The notes: generated from the sequence alone by a model not told the origin. A stretch of DNA of 64,000 nucleotides from an uncultured Dyadobacter sp. (GCF_946482605.1 NZ_CAMLSE010000013.1:1-64000), one strand, 5' to 3'; positions 37,232 through 46,450 are shown, numbered from the stretch's first letter. Program-made: numbers and translations.

Positions 37232-39655
37232 TTAGCGTGTATAAAGGATCTTTTTGGTTTCAACCGAATCCGGCTTTTTCACTTGCAGCAGGTAAATCCC
37301 GGACGGCGCATTACCCAGATCGATGCGCTCTTCATGCGAGCCCTTACCGTTTACCTGACGTTGGTGCCATACTTTGCCGTGGGTGTCGGTGATCAGCAGC
37401 GTTGCAGCCTTCCCGGTTTGCAGGTAGAATGCGGCTTTGAATTCCCCGGGTGCCGGATTAGGGTAGGCTTGCAGCAATGGCGAATCGGTCTGTTTTTCAA
37501 GCACTTCCGGCGCGGCCATACGGGCAGTGCTTTGCATATCGCCAACGCAGATCTTGTCCTGACGACATGCCGCGCCCGGCAAACCCTGAATGCGGATGGT
37601 GCTGTTGCCCGCAGGAAGCGTTACGTAGAAGGTCTCCTCCCGCGCGACGATGTTCCAGCTGTGGGTAGGAGGTAGCTGCACCGCCGGATTGGTAACATTA
37701 CCATTTACCGACACGCTTACCTGGGCGTTCGCCTCGGCATAGTAGCGCAGCGTAACCGCATAAGTCCCTGCCTTGAAATCATTTATTTGATAGTCGACAT
37801 AGTAATTGTAATCGTTCTGCGAACCGCGGGTCTGCCCGTTCGATGCATTAGGGTCGCTGGTTCCCGCACCATTGCTGGCCGAGTTCTCTGCTTCCACGCA
37901 TGCAGAGGTGTTGCCGCCGGAAGCGGAGCAGCTGCTCACCACATAAGAAACCTGAATATTTTTGTTAGCACATCCGTCCTTGCCTGCAACGAGCGTGTAA
38001 TAGTAGGTTCCATTGGCCGAGGGGGCTGTAACATCAGTATTTTGGGTATATCGCGCAAAACCTTCGGGCCCATACCAGTTGTAGAAAACGGAACCGCAAT
38101 CCGGCCCGGTGCAATCGGCGGTCATAGTGACCTGGGAGCCGCATTGGGGAGTTGTAGTGGAGACATGTGCCGTTACATTGAAATCGCAGGCCGGAGTGGT
38201 CCCGGTCATTTGCTCAATGCATATTTTATCGTGGCGCACCGGGTTGTAACCGGGCAATCCTTTCACCAGGATCGTATTGATGCCTTTCTTCAATGCGAAA
38301 ACGATCGTGCGCTCGGTCGAGACGATATTCCAGGAGTTGGATGCCGGGAGCTCTATTTTGTGTGGAAACAGGTCGCCGTTGATGTTCACTTCCACAGCCG
38401 TGTTGGCTTCGGCATAGTATCGGAAAGTGATGGCATAGGCGCCCTCGACCTTCACATTAGGAACTAAATAATATACGCTGTAATCGTCACGGTCCCGGGC
38501 GCCTCTCGTCTTACCGCCGGAAGCATTAGGATCCTCGGTAACAGGTCCCGTGCCGCCCTGGTCTTCTGATTCGAGGCAGAGTTTAAACGGACCGTCGCCG
38601 CAATCGGTAATCGTTAGCTTGAACTCGGAGGTCTTGTCCGCACAGCCTGCTTTAGAGGTGGTGAGCGTGTAGGTAAAAATACCGTTTTCCGAGGGAGCAA
38701 TCAATGTGGGAGATGTACCCGAGCCCGATATGCCGGGGCCTGTCCATTTGTAATCCAGGCCGCCGCAACCGGTGCCGTAACAATCCGCAAAGATGCCCAC
38801 GCCTTGCCCGCAATCGGGCGAGTAGGTACTGGGAAATGCTCCGGCTACATAATCGCAGGCAGCCGGGGTGTTTTGCACGCGTATCTGCACGCTGGCGGTT
38901 GTGTCCGGGCAACCCGCTTTCGACGCTGTTACAGCATAGAAGTAGTCACCCAGGGTCGTTGGCGCATTGAACGTGGCAGTAGGCCCTGATGCGCTCAGGC
39001 CGTTGCCAGACCAGGTAAATGTCGTACCTGCGCAATTGCCGCCGGTGCACCGCGAATCGAGCGTTATGCTTTGGCCGGGCTGGTAGATGGGCCAGGTTCC
39101 GACGGCCACGGGGCGAATGTTAAAATCGCACATGCCCGGATCGCTCGGGCCGTTTTCTGTCCAGCAGGCCTTATCCTGCCTCACATTGGATCCCGGCAGC
39201 TCACTGATCCGGATCCAGTTGTTGCCTGCGTGCAAAACCACCTCGAAGGTGTGCTCTTTCGATACAATGTTCCAGGAATGCGAGGCAGGAAGTTCCACCT
39301 GCATGGAAGAAGTGTTATTGACGGAAACATTCACCGAAGCGTTTTGCTCGGCATAGTACCGGAGGGTGATCAGGTACTTCCCCGAAGTGGGGACGTCGGT
39401 CTGGTACTGCACCCAGTAATCCGAGGCATCCTGAAAACCGCGTGTCAGGCCACCGGAAGCATTCGGGTCATTGGAAATGGGGGCGTTGCTGTTGGCATTT
39501 TCAGCTTCCAGGCAAATGGTGAACGGAGCTGCTGGCGGCTGATCATCGGTAATCCCAGTCCCGGGTAAGATACTGGCATCACCGCTCGCAGGAGCGGAGG
39601 CAAAGGAGGCAATCGCTGAGAGCAGAAAGCAAATTAGGAACGTACAGGTTTTCAT
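37232..39655 (-). CDS. Secreted CBM/Ig-like multidomain protein with T9SS tail, copy B
   Basis: The tandem paralogue of copy A, 807 residues from ATG 39655. Domain order: signal peptide, CBM, Ig, Ig, CBM, Ig, CBM, T9SS type A tail, one Ig unit fewer than copy A. The signal peptide and the last ~200 residues are almost the same as in copy A, while the middle has diverged strongly (for example CBM2 reads LCLESEDQGGTGPVTED against ACVEAENATSDGEITDD). Cysteine pairs in the Ig units are kept, in line with export. The upstream ~130 bp are also nearly the same in both copies, so both may share regulation. Confidence 0.85.
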   Translation of the reverse strand: MKTCTFLICFLLSAIASFASAPASGDASILPGTGITDDQPPAAPFTICLEAENANSNAPISNDPNASGGLTRGFQDASDYWVQYQTDVPTSGKYLITLRYYAEQNASVNVSVNNTSSMQVELPASHSWNIVSKEHTFEVVLHAGNNWIRISELPGSNVRQDKACWTENGPSDPGMCDFNIRPVAVGTWPIYQPGQSITLDSRCTGGNCAGTTFTWSGNGLSASGPTATFNAPTTLGDYFYAVTASKAGCPDTTASVQIRVQNTPAACDYVAGAFPSTYSPDCGQGVGIFADCYGTGCGGLDYKWTGPGISGSGTSPTLIAPSENGIFTYTLTTSKAGCADKTSEFKLTITDCGDGPFKLCLESEDQGGTGPVTEDPNASGGKTRGARDRDDYSVYYLVPNVKVEGAYAITFRYYAEANTAVEVNINGDLFPHKIELPASNSWNIVSTERTIVFALKKGINTILVKGLPGYNPVRHDKICIEQMTGTTPACDFNVTAHVSTTTPQCGSQVTMTADCTGPDCGSVFYNWYGPEGFARYTQNTDVTAPSANGTYYYTLVAGKDGCANKNIQVSYVVSSCSASGGNTSACVEAENSASNGAGTSDPNASNGQTRGSQNDYNYYVDYQINDFKAGTYAVTLRYYAEANAQVSVSVNGNVTNPAVQLPPTHSWNIVAREETFYVTLPAGNSTIRIQGLPGAACRQDKICVGDMQSTARMAAPEVLEKQTDSPLLQAYPNPAPGEFKAAFYLQTGKAATLLITDTHGKVWHQRQVNGKGSHEERIDLGNAPSGIYLLQVKKPDSVETKKILYTR

Positions 39656-39803
39656 AGCATGTTGGAAAATGTGGACGAAAAGGACTTCCAACGATCGTTG
39701 GAAAAGACAATTCAACCTCAGAATGTCTACATTTCACAAGACACCACGCGTTTACAAAACCGTGGCGACATACCTTGAAAAAATTATTGAAGATCGGCGA
39801 AAC

Positions 39804-40571
39804 CTACCCTTGCTTCTCGGAAAGGTACTTCCAATAGCGTCGCGGTACGTGCCGCACGTGCAGCCGCGTGTTTTTGCGCGCCTGGATATTGGTACTTTTG
39901 AAATAGTCCTGCCATAGCAAAGTGTACAATTGCTCTTTCGGGTCGAGCAAATCGGAGGGTAGGGCATTGACGATCGACATTTGCGGCGCCGCATCGAGTT
40001 CCATTTCCTCCGTTTTTTCCAGATCGTAATAGATTCCGTATTTTCTCCTCAAATCATAAATCACCCAGCGCTGGTCGGCATAGCGGTTCTGGAAATGCTC
40101 TGGAAGGAGGGGAAGTACGTCAAAATCGGGTTCAATGTGGGCATAGTAAACACCGTCGCCCGTTTTTTGAAACCGCACGAATGCCTCCATCCGATGCTTT
40201 TCCCGATGAACTTTCTGGGCGGTCTGAGAAACGGCCAGAATATCGGGATGCGCAAAATTCTCAAATGCGCCCGCAGGCTGATCGATGATATAGCGGGCGA
40301 AATTCAGCAAATGCTGGAAAGTTTCAGGCTGCTCCGATAGAAATGCCTTGTAGAAGCGGAACTGCCATTCCTTTCCCAGCTTTTTGCAAAGGCCTTTCCA
40401 AACGCGTTTCCCCTTTTCGCGGTCGGAAGTCACCCGAAACCCGGCGTCGAATACATCCGGAACATAACGCGTTTCGGTCACCAGCTTAACCTGCGGCGAT
40501 TTTCGCTGATAGCATTCAAAAACGGCCGTCAGCAACCCTTCCAGCGACCCGTCGAAAATATATAGCTCCAT
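39804..40571 (-). CDS. TIGR03915-type protein (DUF4130), partner of radical SAM
   Basis: A 255-residue cytoplasmic protein. YIFDGSLEGLLTAVFECY at the N-terminus and PEHFQNRYADQRWVIYDLRR near 180 match the TIGR03915/DUF4130 family. It is almost always found next to the radical SAM protein seen here, and some members are fused to a uracil-DNA glycosylase domain. Its start shares one base with the radical SAM stop, so the two are coupled. A role in DNA repair or base modification is inferred from family context only. No catalytic motif is visible to me. Confidence 0.88.
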   Translation of the reverse strand: MELYIFDGSLEGLLTAVFECYQRKSPQVKLVTETRYVPDVFDAGFRVTSDREKGKRVWKGLCKKLGKEWQFRFYKAFLSEQPETFQHLLNFARYIIDQPAGAFENFAHPDILAVSQTAQKVHREKHRMEAFVRFQKTGDGVYYAHIEPDFDVLPLLPEHFQNRYADQRWVIYDLRRKYGIYYDLEKTEEMELDAAPQMSIVNALPSDLLDPKEQLYTLLWQDYFKSTNIQARKNTRLHVRHVPRRYWKYLSEKQG

Positions 40572-41827
40572 CAGAACAGCGACAACTGGTTATTCGGGTT
40601 GGACAGGTATTTGCTTTTACTTTCGGAAAGAATCAGGCCTTTGATATTGCCGGCTTCATATTCTTTCAGCTGCATCGGGCTGTCGGCATACCTGATAAAA
40701 TGGCGTGCCTTACGAAATGCAATGCCCAGCTTTCGCAAATGGTTTTCGTAGAGGCGGTTAAACTTGCGTGCCTGAACGATTTTCAGCGCCGACGCGACAC
40801 CGATACCAGGCACGCGGAGGATCATGTAGTAGTCGGCGGAGTTAATGTCGACGGGGAATTGGTCGAGGTTTCGTAACGCCCAGCTCAGTTTGGGATCCAC
40901 GTCCGCTTCGAGGTTCGGATGAAGGTCATTGAGGATTTCCTGTACCTTGAACCCGTAAAAGCGCATCAGCCAATCGGCCTGGTACAACCGGTTTTCGCGG
41001 ATCAAAGGCGGTTGGGATCCGATAGCCGGCAGCCGCGAATCGTGACTGATCGGAATGTAGCCTGAGTAGTAGACCCGTTTGAGTGAAAAATTCTGGTAAA
41101 AAGCATTGGCCGTATGCATGATCTCCTTGTCCGACTCCGGCGTAGCACCCACGACGATCTGCGTACTCTGCCCCGCCGGCACGAATTTCGGGATGCTTTT
41201 GATCAGCGCCTTCTCACTTTCGAACTGGTTAATGTTGTTCTGGATGTATTTCAATGGCTTCTTCACCTCGGCATGCGACTTTTCAGGCGCCAGCAGTTTC
41301 AGGCCCGATTCCGTCGGCATTTCAAGGTTAATGCTCATGCGATCGGCGTACATGCCTGCCTCGCGCAGCAGCTCGTCGCTCGCACCCGGTATCGTTTTTA
41401 AATGGATATACCCATTGAAGCGCTCTTCCTGCCGCAGCTTCTTAACAATGCGAACGAGCCTTTCCATGGTATAATCGGCATTTTTGAAAATGCCGGAGCT
41501 CAGGAATAGCCCTTCAATGTAATTACGGCGGTAAAAATTCATGGTCAGCTCTACCACTTCCTCCACCGTGAATGCAGCACGTTTGATATCATTGCTTCGC
41601 CGTGAAACGCAGAATGCGCAATCGAAAATGCAGTGATTGGTCAGCAGTATTTTCAACAGCGACACGCATCGGCCGTCTTCGGTGTAGGTATGGCAGATTC
41701 CCGTTCCTTCCGCATCTCCAATCCCTTTGTTCTCATTTTTCCGGTTACTGCCGCTCGACGAGCATGAAACGTCGTATTTTGCAGCATCGGCCAGAATCCC
41801 CAACTTCTCCCGGATCCGCTCGTACAT
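40571..41827 (-). CDS. Putative DNA modification/repair radical SAM protein (TIGR03916 type)
   Basis: A 418-residue radical SAM enzyme. The cluster-binding Cys-x3-Cys-x2-Cys is LLTNHCIFDCAFCVSRRSND near 64-83. The N-terminus carries further cysteines (DVSCSSSG, GICHTYTEDGRC) that may hold another cluster. Near the C-terminus, ADYYMILRVPGIGVASALKI is a helix-hairpin-helix DNA-binding motif. The combination points to chemistry on DNA. It forms a conserved pair with the TIGR03915-type gene downstream. The substrate is not established for the family as far as I know. Confidence 0.92.
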   Translation of the reverse strand: MYERIREKLGILADAAKYDVSCSSSGSNRKNENKGIGDAEGTGICHTYTEDGRCVSLLKILLTNHCIFDCAFCVSRRSNDIKRAAFTVEEVVELTMNFYRRNYIEGLFLSSGIFKNADYTMERLVRIVKKLRQEERFNGYIHLKTIPGASDELLREAGMYADRMSINLEMPTESGLKLLAPEKSHAEVKKPLKYIQNNINQFESEKALIKSIPKFVPAGQSTQIVVGATPESDKEIMHTANAFYQNFSLKRVYYSGYIPISHDSRLPAIGSQPPLIRENRLYQADWLMRFYGFKVQEILNDLHPNLEADVDPKLSWALRNLDQFPVDINSADYYMILRVPGIGVASALKIVQARKFNRLYENHLRKLGIAFRKARHFIRYADSPMQLKEYEAGNIKGLILSESKSKYLSNPNNQLSLF

Positions 41828-41967
41828 ACCAATATTTGCAATTTGTTAAATTTGTCTAAAATATCTGCCGGTGATTACCAGTTATTAGGAGGTTGCACTG
41901 ACTGATTATTTGTGCATGAAAATATCAAATATCTGATACTATTACAATCTTTTGCGGGAGAATCTTC

Positions 41968-42720
41968 GTGAGCCGTTTGAATAAAATTTCCATATATGCC
42001 CTGATAGCGTTCGGATCTGTCAGATTTTCAGCATTTTGCCAATCCGACGAACCCAAGGTTACGCGGTACAATGGTAAGGTAAGCCAGCAATTTGTCATGA
42101 ACCGGGATTCGCCGATCGTAGATCACGCCACCGGCAAGCGGATCACCTACGAAACCTACGACAATATGCTCAAACGGAGCCCCGGCCAGTATAAAACCCA
42201 GCCGGTATTCGACAAATTCGGCAAAGCTTCTTCCTTCGAAATCATCAAGAAGAGCCAATTGCACGTTCAGGAGGATGGCTCCGTGATGAATAATCCCGAC
42301 CTGATGCCGGAAGTGGGCGAGCCAATCGCACCGTTTGTGATGCGCGGGCTCGATGGAAGAGAGTACGATTCGGAGAAACTGAGGGGGAAATACATTCTGC
42401 TGGGTTTCTGGGTGCGCTACGAAAAGCCGCTCTACACGCTTGCCAGCACGAAGGTGATTTCCAATTTTGTGGATGAGAACAAAAAGAAAGGGATAGAGAT
42501 CGTCTCGCTGGGTACTACGCTCAACACGCAAGAGGAATGTCTCGAAGCGATTCCGAAACGGAACTGCGGTTTTATTCCCGTTCCGGAATCGTATGGTTTC
42601 AACCATCGCTACAAGGTCAGCGAAACGCCCTATTTCATACTGGTGGATCGAAAAGGGATCGTACGGGCCATGGCGCCCCATACCGAATTCTCCAAAATCA
42701 GTGAGCTCGTGCTGCGTTAA
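41968..42720 (+). CDS. Secreted thioredoxin-fold protein lacking the CXXC motif
   Basis: A 250-residue protein with a signal-like N-terminus ending near RFSAFCQS. Residues ~110-250 have the TlpA/AhpC-type fold: PEVGEPIAPFVMRGLDG, then KYILLGFWVRYEKPLYTL, and the cis-Pro segment SETPYFILVDRKGIV. At the place where redox members have WCxxC it reads WVRYEKPL, so it cannot act as a dithiol oxidoreductase. Two cysteines occur later (QEECLEA, KRNCGFI). A binding or peroxidase-like role is possible. It ends directly against the convergent GNAT gene. Confidence 0.78.
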   Translation: MSRLNKISIYALIAFGSVRFSAFCQSDEPKVTRYNGKVSQQFVMNRDSPIVDHATGKRITYETYDNMLKRSPGQYKTQPVFDKFGKASSFEIIKKSQLHVQEDGSVMNNPDLMPEVGEPIAPFVMRGLDGREYDSEKLRGKYILLGFWVRYEKPLYTLASTKVISNFVDENKKKGIEIVSLGTTLNTQEECLEAIPKRNCGFIPVPESYGFNHRYKVSETPYFILVDRKGIVRAMAPHTEFSKISELVLR

Positions 42721-43524
42721 TCAACCCAATGCGCCGCTGATGCGGTTGTAAAGACGCTCCGGATGCCATACCCTGCGCGGGCCGAGGACCATGCGGCGGG
42801 AAGTACGGTACATATTATAGCCCAATTCCTGAAGACATGTTATGCCCGCGCTGTTCCCGAGAGGCAGGATCGCTACCGGACGTACCGCCGAGCGGAGTCG
42901 GATCAATGCGAACCCGGCATCGTCGGTCGACGCGATGACAGGGCCGTCGCTCCACGTGGGCAGGTAAACTCCCTCCAAAATGCCATTAGCGTTAACATAA
43001 ATGAAGGCATCCACCAGAAACTCGGCCATGACGCCCCGGCGGTCTTCGCCCGACACCATGCGGTCGAGCGCGTAGGCGGCCTGCCTGTATTGCTCTGTAA
43101 ATGGCTGGATATTAGTAGATTGATCATTGTTCGAAACAATCTCTTCCCTTTTTAAATGTGCATATTGCCCTTCCACCTCAAAGCCCTGTTTCAGATAGAC
43201 CGGATAGCCAAACTCTGTGGCATCGAGGTAAATGGTCGGGTAACGGTTCCGGTCGACGCTTTCGATGAGGCTGCGGGTAATTGCGCTGCCGAGGCCCTTG
43301 TTGCGGTGTTCGCCATGCGTGATGATGCACGCCAGCCACACGCTATCAGCATGGAAAATAGTGGTCCCGACGGCAACCGGCACGCCGTTTTCTTCGATCT
43401 TGATGGGTTTGCAACAATCGGATTGTAAAAAATAGCTGAACCGCGGGCGGATGTCGCCCCAACCCTCAGGTTCGAGGGCGGGAAGGTGGGCAATGTCTTG
43501 TTCTGTAAATTCCTGACTAATCAT
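42721..43524 (-). CDS. GNAT-family N-acetyltransferase
   Basis: A 267-residue protein. Acetyl-CoA-binding motif A is clear in ITHGEHRNKGLGSAITRSL (about 90-108), preceded by the beta4 strand DSVWLACI. The C-terminal half (about 140-267) looks like a second, degenerate GNAT-like lobe with FALIRLRSAVRP. The substrate is unknown. It is convergent with the thioredoxin-fold gene with no spacer, and is 28 bp downstream of the sigma-factor operon on the same strand. Confidence 0.88.
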   Translation of the reverse strand: MISQEFTEQDIAHLPALEPEGWGDIRPRFSYFLQSDCCKPIKIEENGVPVAVGTTIFHADSVWLACIITHGEHRNKGLGSAITRSLIESVDRNRYPTIYLDATEFGYPVYLKQGFEVEGQYAHLKREEIVSNNDQSTNIQPFTEQYRQAAYALDRMVSGEDRRGVMAEFLVDAFIYVNANGILEGVYLPTWSDGPVIASTDDAGFALIRLRSAVRPVAILPLGNSAGITCLQELGYNMYRTSRRMVLGPRRVWHPERLYNRISGALG

Positions 43525-43552
43525 GGCATGGATCGTTAATCCTGCTAAAATG

Positions 43553-44092
43553 TCAAAAATCTGCTTCCAACTGTTTGAAATGCGCGATTTTTCTTTGCCA
43601 GCTAATCCATGAATAGTAAAACAGCAGAACGAATGCGACGATTAATGCACTCAAAATGATGTATTTGCGCTGAGTGAAAGCCGTTTGATAAGTCAGAAAG
43701 ATTAGGAGGGCCGTAGCGTAAACAATAGACGATACCAATGACAGCACAGCCAGCCTTTTTAATGCATGGGCCTGTTTTGCCAGAGCATTCCTGATGTTTC
43801 CGGTTACCGAAGGGTTTTGTATTTGAAAATACCCCAATGCATTGTTAAACATATAAAGAAGGATGCTGATGATCAGCAAAGCATTCACCAAAAGTGGCTT
43901 CGCTGCGCCATCTAACCCATCGTAATAAACAAAGAGGAACGCGCCAAGGGCGGCTATCTCCGTCAGGAATTTGATCCGCAATTTGTGAAGCGACGGGTGG
44001 TTGCGGACGCGTGTCATTGCGGCAAGTTGTGTTTCAGAAAGTGGTTCGCTGCCGTCCTGCTGCCAGTCTGATTTCAGGTCATCGATATTCAT
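43553..44092 (-). CDS. Four-TM protein coupled to ECF sigma factor
   Basis: A 179-residue membrane protein. A ~40-residue cytoplasmic N-terminus (MNIDDLKSDWQQDGSEPLSE) precedes four predicted TM segments (about 46-62, 68-88, 110-132, 142-160) and a short basic tail. Its start overlaps the stop of the sigma-factor gene by 4 bp (ATGA). Such small proteins beside ECF factors are common in Bacteroidota and may serve as anti-sigma factors, but no ZAS or FecR motif is visible. Role by position only. Confidence 0.75.
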   Translation of the reverse strand: MNIDDLKSDWQQDGSEPLSETQLAAMTRVRNHPSLHKLRIKFLTEIAALGAFLFVYYDGLDGAAKPLLVNALLIISILLYMFNNALGYFQIQNPSVTGNIRNALAKQAHALKRLAVLSLVSSIVYATALLIFLTYQTAFTQRKYIILSALIVAFVLLFYYSWISWQRKIAHFKQLEADF

Positions 44093-44565
44093 AGTTTCTT
44101 CTGGTTTAAAAGGTTTTTAAGTTTTTCCTTGATACGGTTGAGCTTCACGCCCACGTAATTTTCAGAAATGCCTGTCACCGAGGCGATTTCGGCGTATGAG
44201 TAATCTTCAAGGTAAAGTGAAATGAGCGCCCGTTCCGATTCGCCGAGCGTCCGCAATGCGCGCAAGAGCCATTCCTCCCTTTCCGAGGTGATTTCACCTG
44301 CATCGGCAAGGTCGGGCGGGTGTTCTGAGAGGGAAATGGGAGGTTTCTGTTTGCGGTAAGTCGCCATGGCGGTGTTCAGCGCGATCCGGTAGATCCAGGT
44401 ACTGACTTTGGCCTCTTGCCGAAATCCCGGAAACGCGCGCCAGAGCTGGTACACAATCTCCTGGAAAAGGTCTTGTTGGTCTTCCCGCCCGTTGCGGTAC
44501 AGCCTGCTCACCTTGTGGATGATGCGCTGGTGTTCGCGGATGGTTTCCAGAAAAATTTTCTCCAT
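44089..44565 (-). CDS. ECF-type RNA polymerase sigma factor
   Basis: A 158-residue sigma-70 family protein. Region 2 includes DQQDLFQEIVYQLWRAFPGF and STWIYRIALNTAMATYRKQK. Region 4 has the helix-turn-helix LEDYSYAEIASVTGISENYVG near 122-142. There is no sigma 1.1 or region 3, as expected for ECF factors. It is translationally coupled to a four-TM protein that is the likely regulator. Target promoters cannot be inferred here. Confidence 0.93.
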   Translation of the reverse strand: MEKIFLETIREHQRIIHKVSRLYRNGREDQQDLFQEIVYQLWRAFPGFRQEAKVSTWIYRIALNTAMATYRKQKPPISLSEHPPDLADAGEITSEREEWLLRALRTLGESERALISLYLEDYSYAEIASVTGISENYVGVKLNRIKEKLKNLLNQKKL

Positions 44566-44685
44566 GATTTGAAATCTTTTGCCAATTGGTTGCAGGAAAT
44601 CGTCAAAACTTACAGTCCTCTGGATTAATTCTGTTTTTCGCCAAAAGTCACGTTATTTACCAAAGTTTTTTAAAGGAACCGGCAT

Positions 44686-45525
44686 ATGAATATCATCACC
44701 ACAGACCAGCTTAAAGCTTTACTGGAAAAAGAAGACCCCATTGTGATCGACGCAAGGGGCGGGATCGATGCCCTGGAACGCTACAATGCGGCCCATCTCG
44801 AAAATGCGCAATTTGTAGATCTCGAAACGGACCTGTCCGAAAAGGCAGGCGACCCGTCGAACGGAGGGCGGCACCCGTTGCCCAAGCCGGAAGACTTCGG
44901 TCGTTTTTTGGGGATTCTGGGCATTAGTCCGTCTTCTACCGTGGTGGTGTATGACGATAAAAAGGGCGCCAATGCATCAGCGCGTTTCTGGTGGATGTTG
45001 AAAGCGGCCGGTCATGAGAAGGTCTACGTCGTGAGCGGTGGATTAGAGGCGATCGTGGAAGCGGGTATCAGGCTCACGGGAAAAGCAGCATCGTTGCACG
45101 CGCTCGAAGATTACCCGATCAATGGCTGGCGCATGCCGCTGGTGGATGCCGAAGACGTAGCGCTGGCTGCAGCGGATCCGGAGTCGACCGTGATTGATGT
45201 ACGGGAGCATTACCGCTACATTGGAGAAAGCGAGCCCATCGATCTGATCGCCGGACATATCCCGGGAGCGGTCAATATTCCGTATACATCCAATTTGAAT
45301 GAAAAAGGGGAATTTATGTCCCCGTCGGAACTGGCTGCAAAGTATAAGGAAGCATTGACAGACAAAGACCCGCAAAAAGTGATCGTTCATTGCGGGTCGG
45401 GTGTAACGGCATGTCACACGCTGCTCGCATTGGCAGAGGCCGGTCTGCATGGCGCGAGCCTGTATGTGGGTTCGTGGAGCGAATGGTCCAGATCCGAAAG
45501 GCCGGTTGCGACGGGAGAAGAATAA
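44686..45525 (+). CDS. Sulfurtransferase, two rhodanese domains (3-mercaptopyruvate type)
   Basis: A 279-residue enzyme with an N-terminal inactive rhodanese domain (about 1-130) and an active C-terminal one (about 155-279). The active loop VIVHCGSGVTACHT carries the persulfide Cys near 243; the CGSGVTA form is typical of 3-mercaptopyruvate sulfurtransferases (SseA) rather than thiosulfate enzymes (CRKGVTA). No signal peptide, so it is cytoplasmic. Divergent from the ECF operon, ~120 bp away. Confidence 0.92.
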   Translation: MNIITTDQLKALLEKEDPIVIDARGGIDALERYNAAHLENAQFVDLETDLSEKAGDPSNGGRHPLPKPEDFGRFLGILGISPSSTVVVYDDKKGANASARFWWMLKAAGHEKVYVVSGGLEAIVEAGIRLTGKAASLHALEDYPINGWRMPLVDAEDVALAAADPESTVIDVREHYRYIGESEPIDLIAGHIPGAVNIPYTSNLNEKGEFMSPSELAAKYKEALTDKDPQKVIVHCGSGVTACHTLLALAEAGLHGASLYVGSWSEWSRSERPVATGEE

Positions 45526-45532
45526 TGTAACA

Positions 45533-45570
45533 AACAGCTGTGCCGGAGAAGGTTCTCCGGCACAGCTGTT
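45533..45570. terminator. Bidirectional terminator
   Basis: An 18-bp inverted repeat (AACAGCTGTGCCGGAGAA and complement) with a 2-nt centre, followed by TTTTC on the plus strand, between the convergent sulfurtransferase and cytochrome genes. Confidence 0.88.
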
Positions 45571-45571
45571 T

Positions 45572-46450
45572 TCATTGGATGGACCGGAGATACTGGTATA
45601 GCGATGCCAGTTCGACCTGCGTATACTGCGCGGTCATCTTCCAGGGCATATCCTCATTTTTAAGCACGTGCCCTTCCGGCGTTTTACCCGTCCTGAGCGT
45701 AGTCATAAACTGTTGCTGCGACCACTTGCCTATGTGGCCGGAAGATGTAATGTTGGGCACAGGTGGAAAGCCCGGAGCCAGTGGTTCGCCTCCTTTTAAA
45801 TTTTCGCGGTGGCAGCCTGTGCAGGATACCGCCAGGTATTTTCCCTGCACTACGCCCTCTGTGGAATCGACTTTTGCAACCATAGGCCGCTGATGGTCTA
45901 TTTTCTCCACGGACAGTAACGGCATCTTGTCGAGATAGCTCATCACGAGCGCGACCGGGCCGAGATCGTTGGCCGGCAACACATGATCGACGTCCGGAAC
46001 CTGCCGGCAGTAGGCGATCAATGCAGCCATATCCTGCCGGGAAAGTAAGGTGGTTTCGTGCGACGGCATAAAGAGTAATGGACTGCCATCCTGATGCACT
46101 CCGTGACGGAGTGCGGCGAGCCAGTCGGCGGTGTTGTAGCTTTCGGGTAATCCGCCCTTCCCATTAGTCAGGTTGCTTGCGACGAGCCTGCCTATAGCGC
46201 CGTCCTCATTCATTACCCGGCCTTCGAGTTTAGTTCCGTGGCAATCCTGGCAGCCCTTTATTGCAACCAGATGCCGGCCCCTTGCGAGGGAAGTGCTATC
46301 GGTAGGCAACGTGATGTGCTCCTTTTCAAAAACATAGGATTTGGTCATCCGGTTTTTCATGGTGATCGAAATCATTGCATAGCCTCCTGCGAGCAACAAT
46401 GCAATGCTACCGAGCACAATGCCGGTCCATTTTAAAATTTTACGTATCAT
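45572..46450 (-). CDS. Membrane-anchored dihaem cytochrome c
   Basis: A 292-residue product from ATG 46450, chosen because MIRKILKWTGIVLGSIALLLAGGYA is a single N-terminal membrane anchor; the ATG at 46489 would add 13 residues. Two c-type haem sites are visible: KGCQDCHGTKLEG (near 78) and SCTGCHRENLKGG (near 210). Two cytochrome c domains of ~100 residues are joined by a linker. Periplasmic electron transfer is likely. It is divergent from the AraC-YceI pair. The electron partner is unknown. Confidence 0.9.
   Translation of the reverse strand: MIRKILKWTGIVLGSIALLLAGGYAMISITMKNRMTKSYVFEKEHITLPTDSTSLARGRHLVAIKGCQDCHGTKLEGRVMNEDGAIGRLVASNLTNGKGGLPESYNTADWLAALRHGVHQDGSPLLFMPSHETTLLSRQDMAALIAYCRQVPDVDHVLPANDLGPVALVMSYLDKMPLLSVEKIDHQRPMVAKVDSTEGVVQGKYLAVSCTGCHRENLKGGEPLAPGFPPVPNITSSGHIGKWSQQQFMTTLRTGKTPEGHVLKNEDMPWKMTAQYTQVELASLYQYLRSIQ

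Noticed and set aside
42028..42681. 217-residue ORF antisense to the thioredoxin-fold gene
   Set aside because: No start context, signal or domain; the sense frame has a leader and fold motifs.
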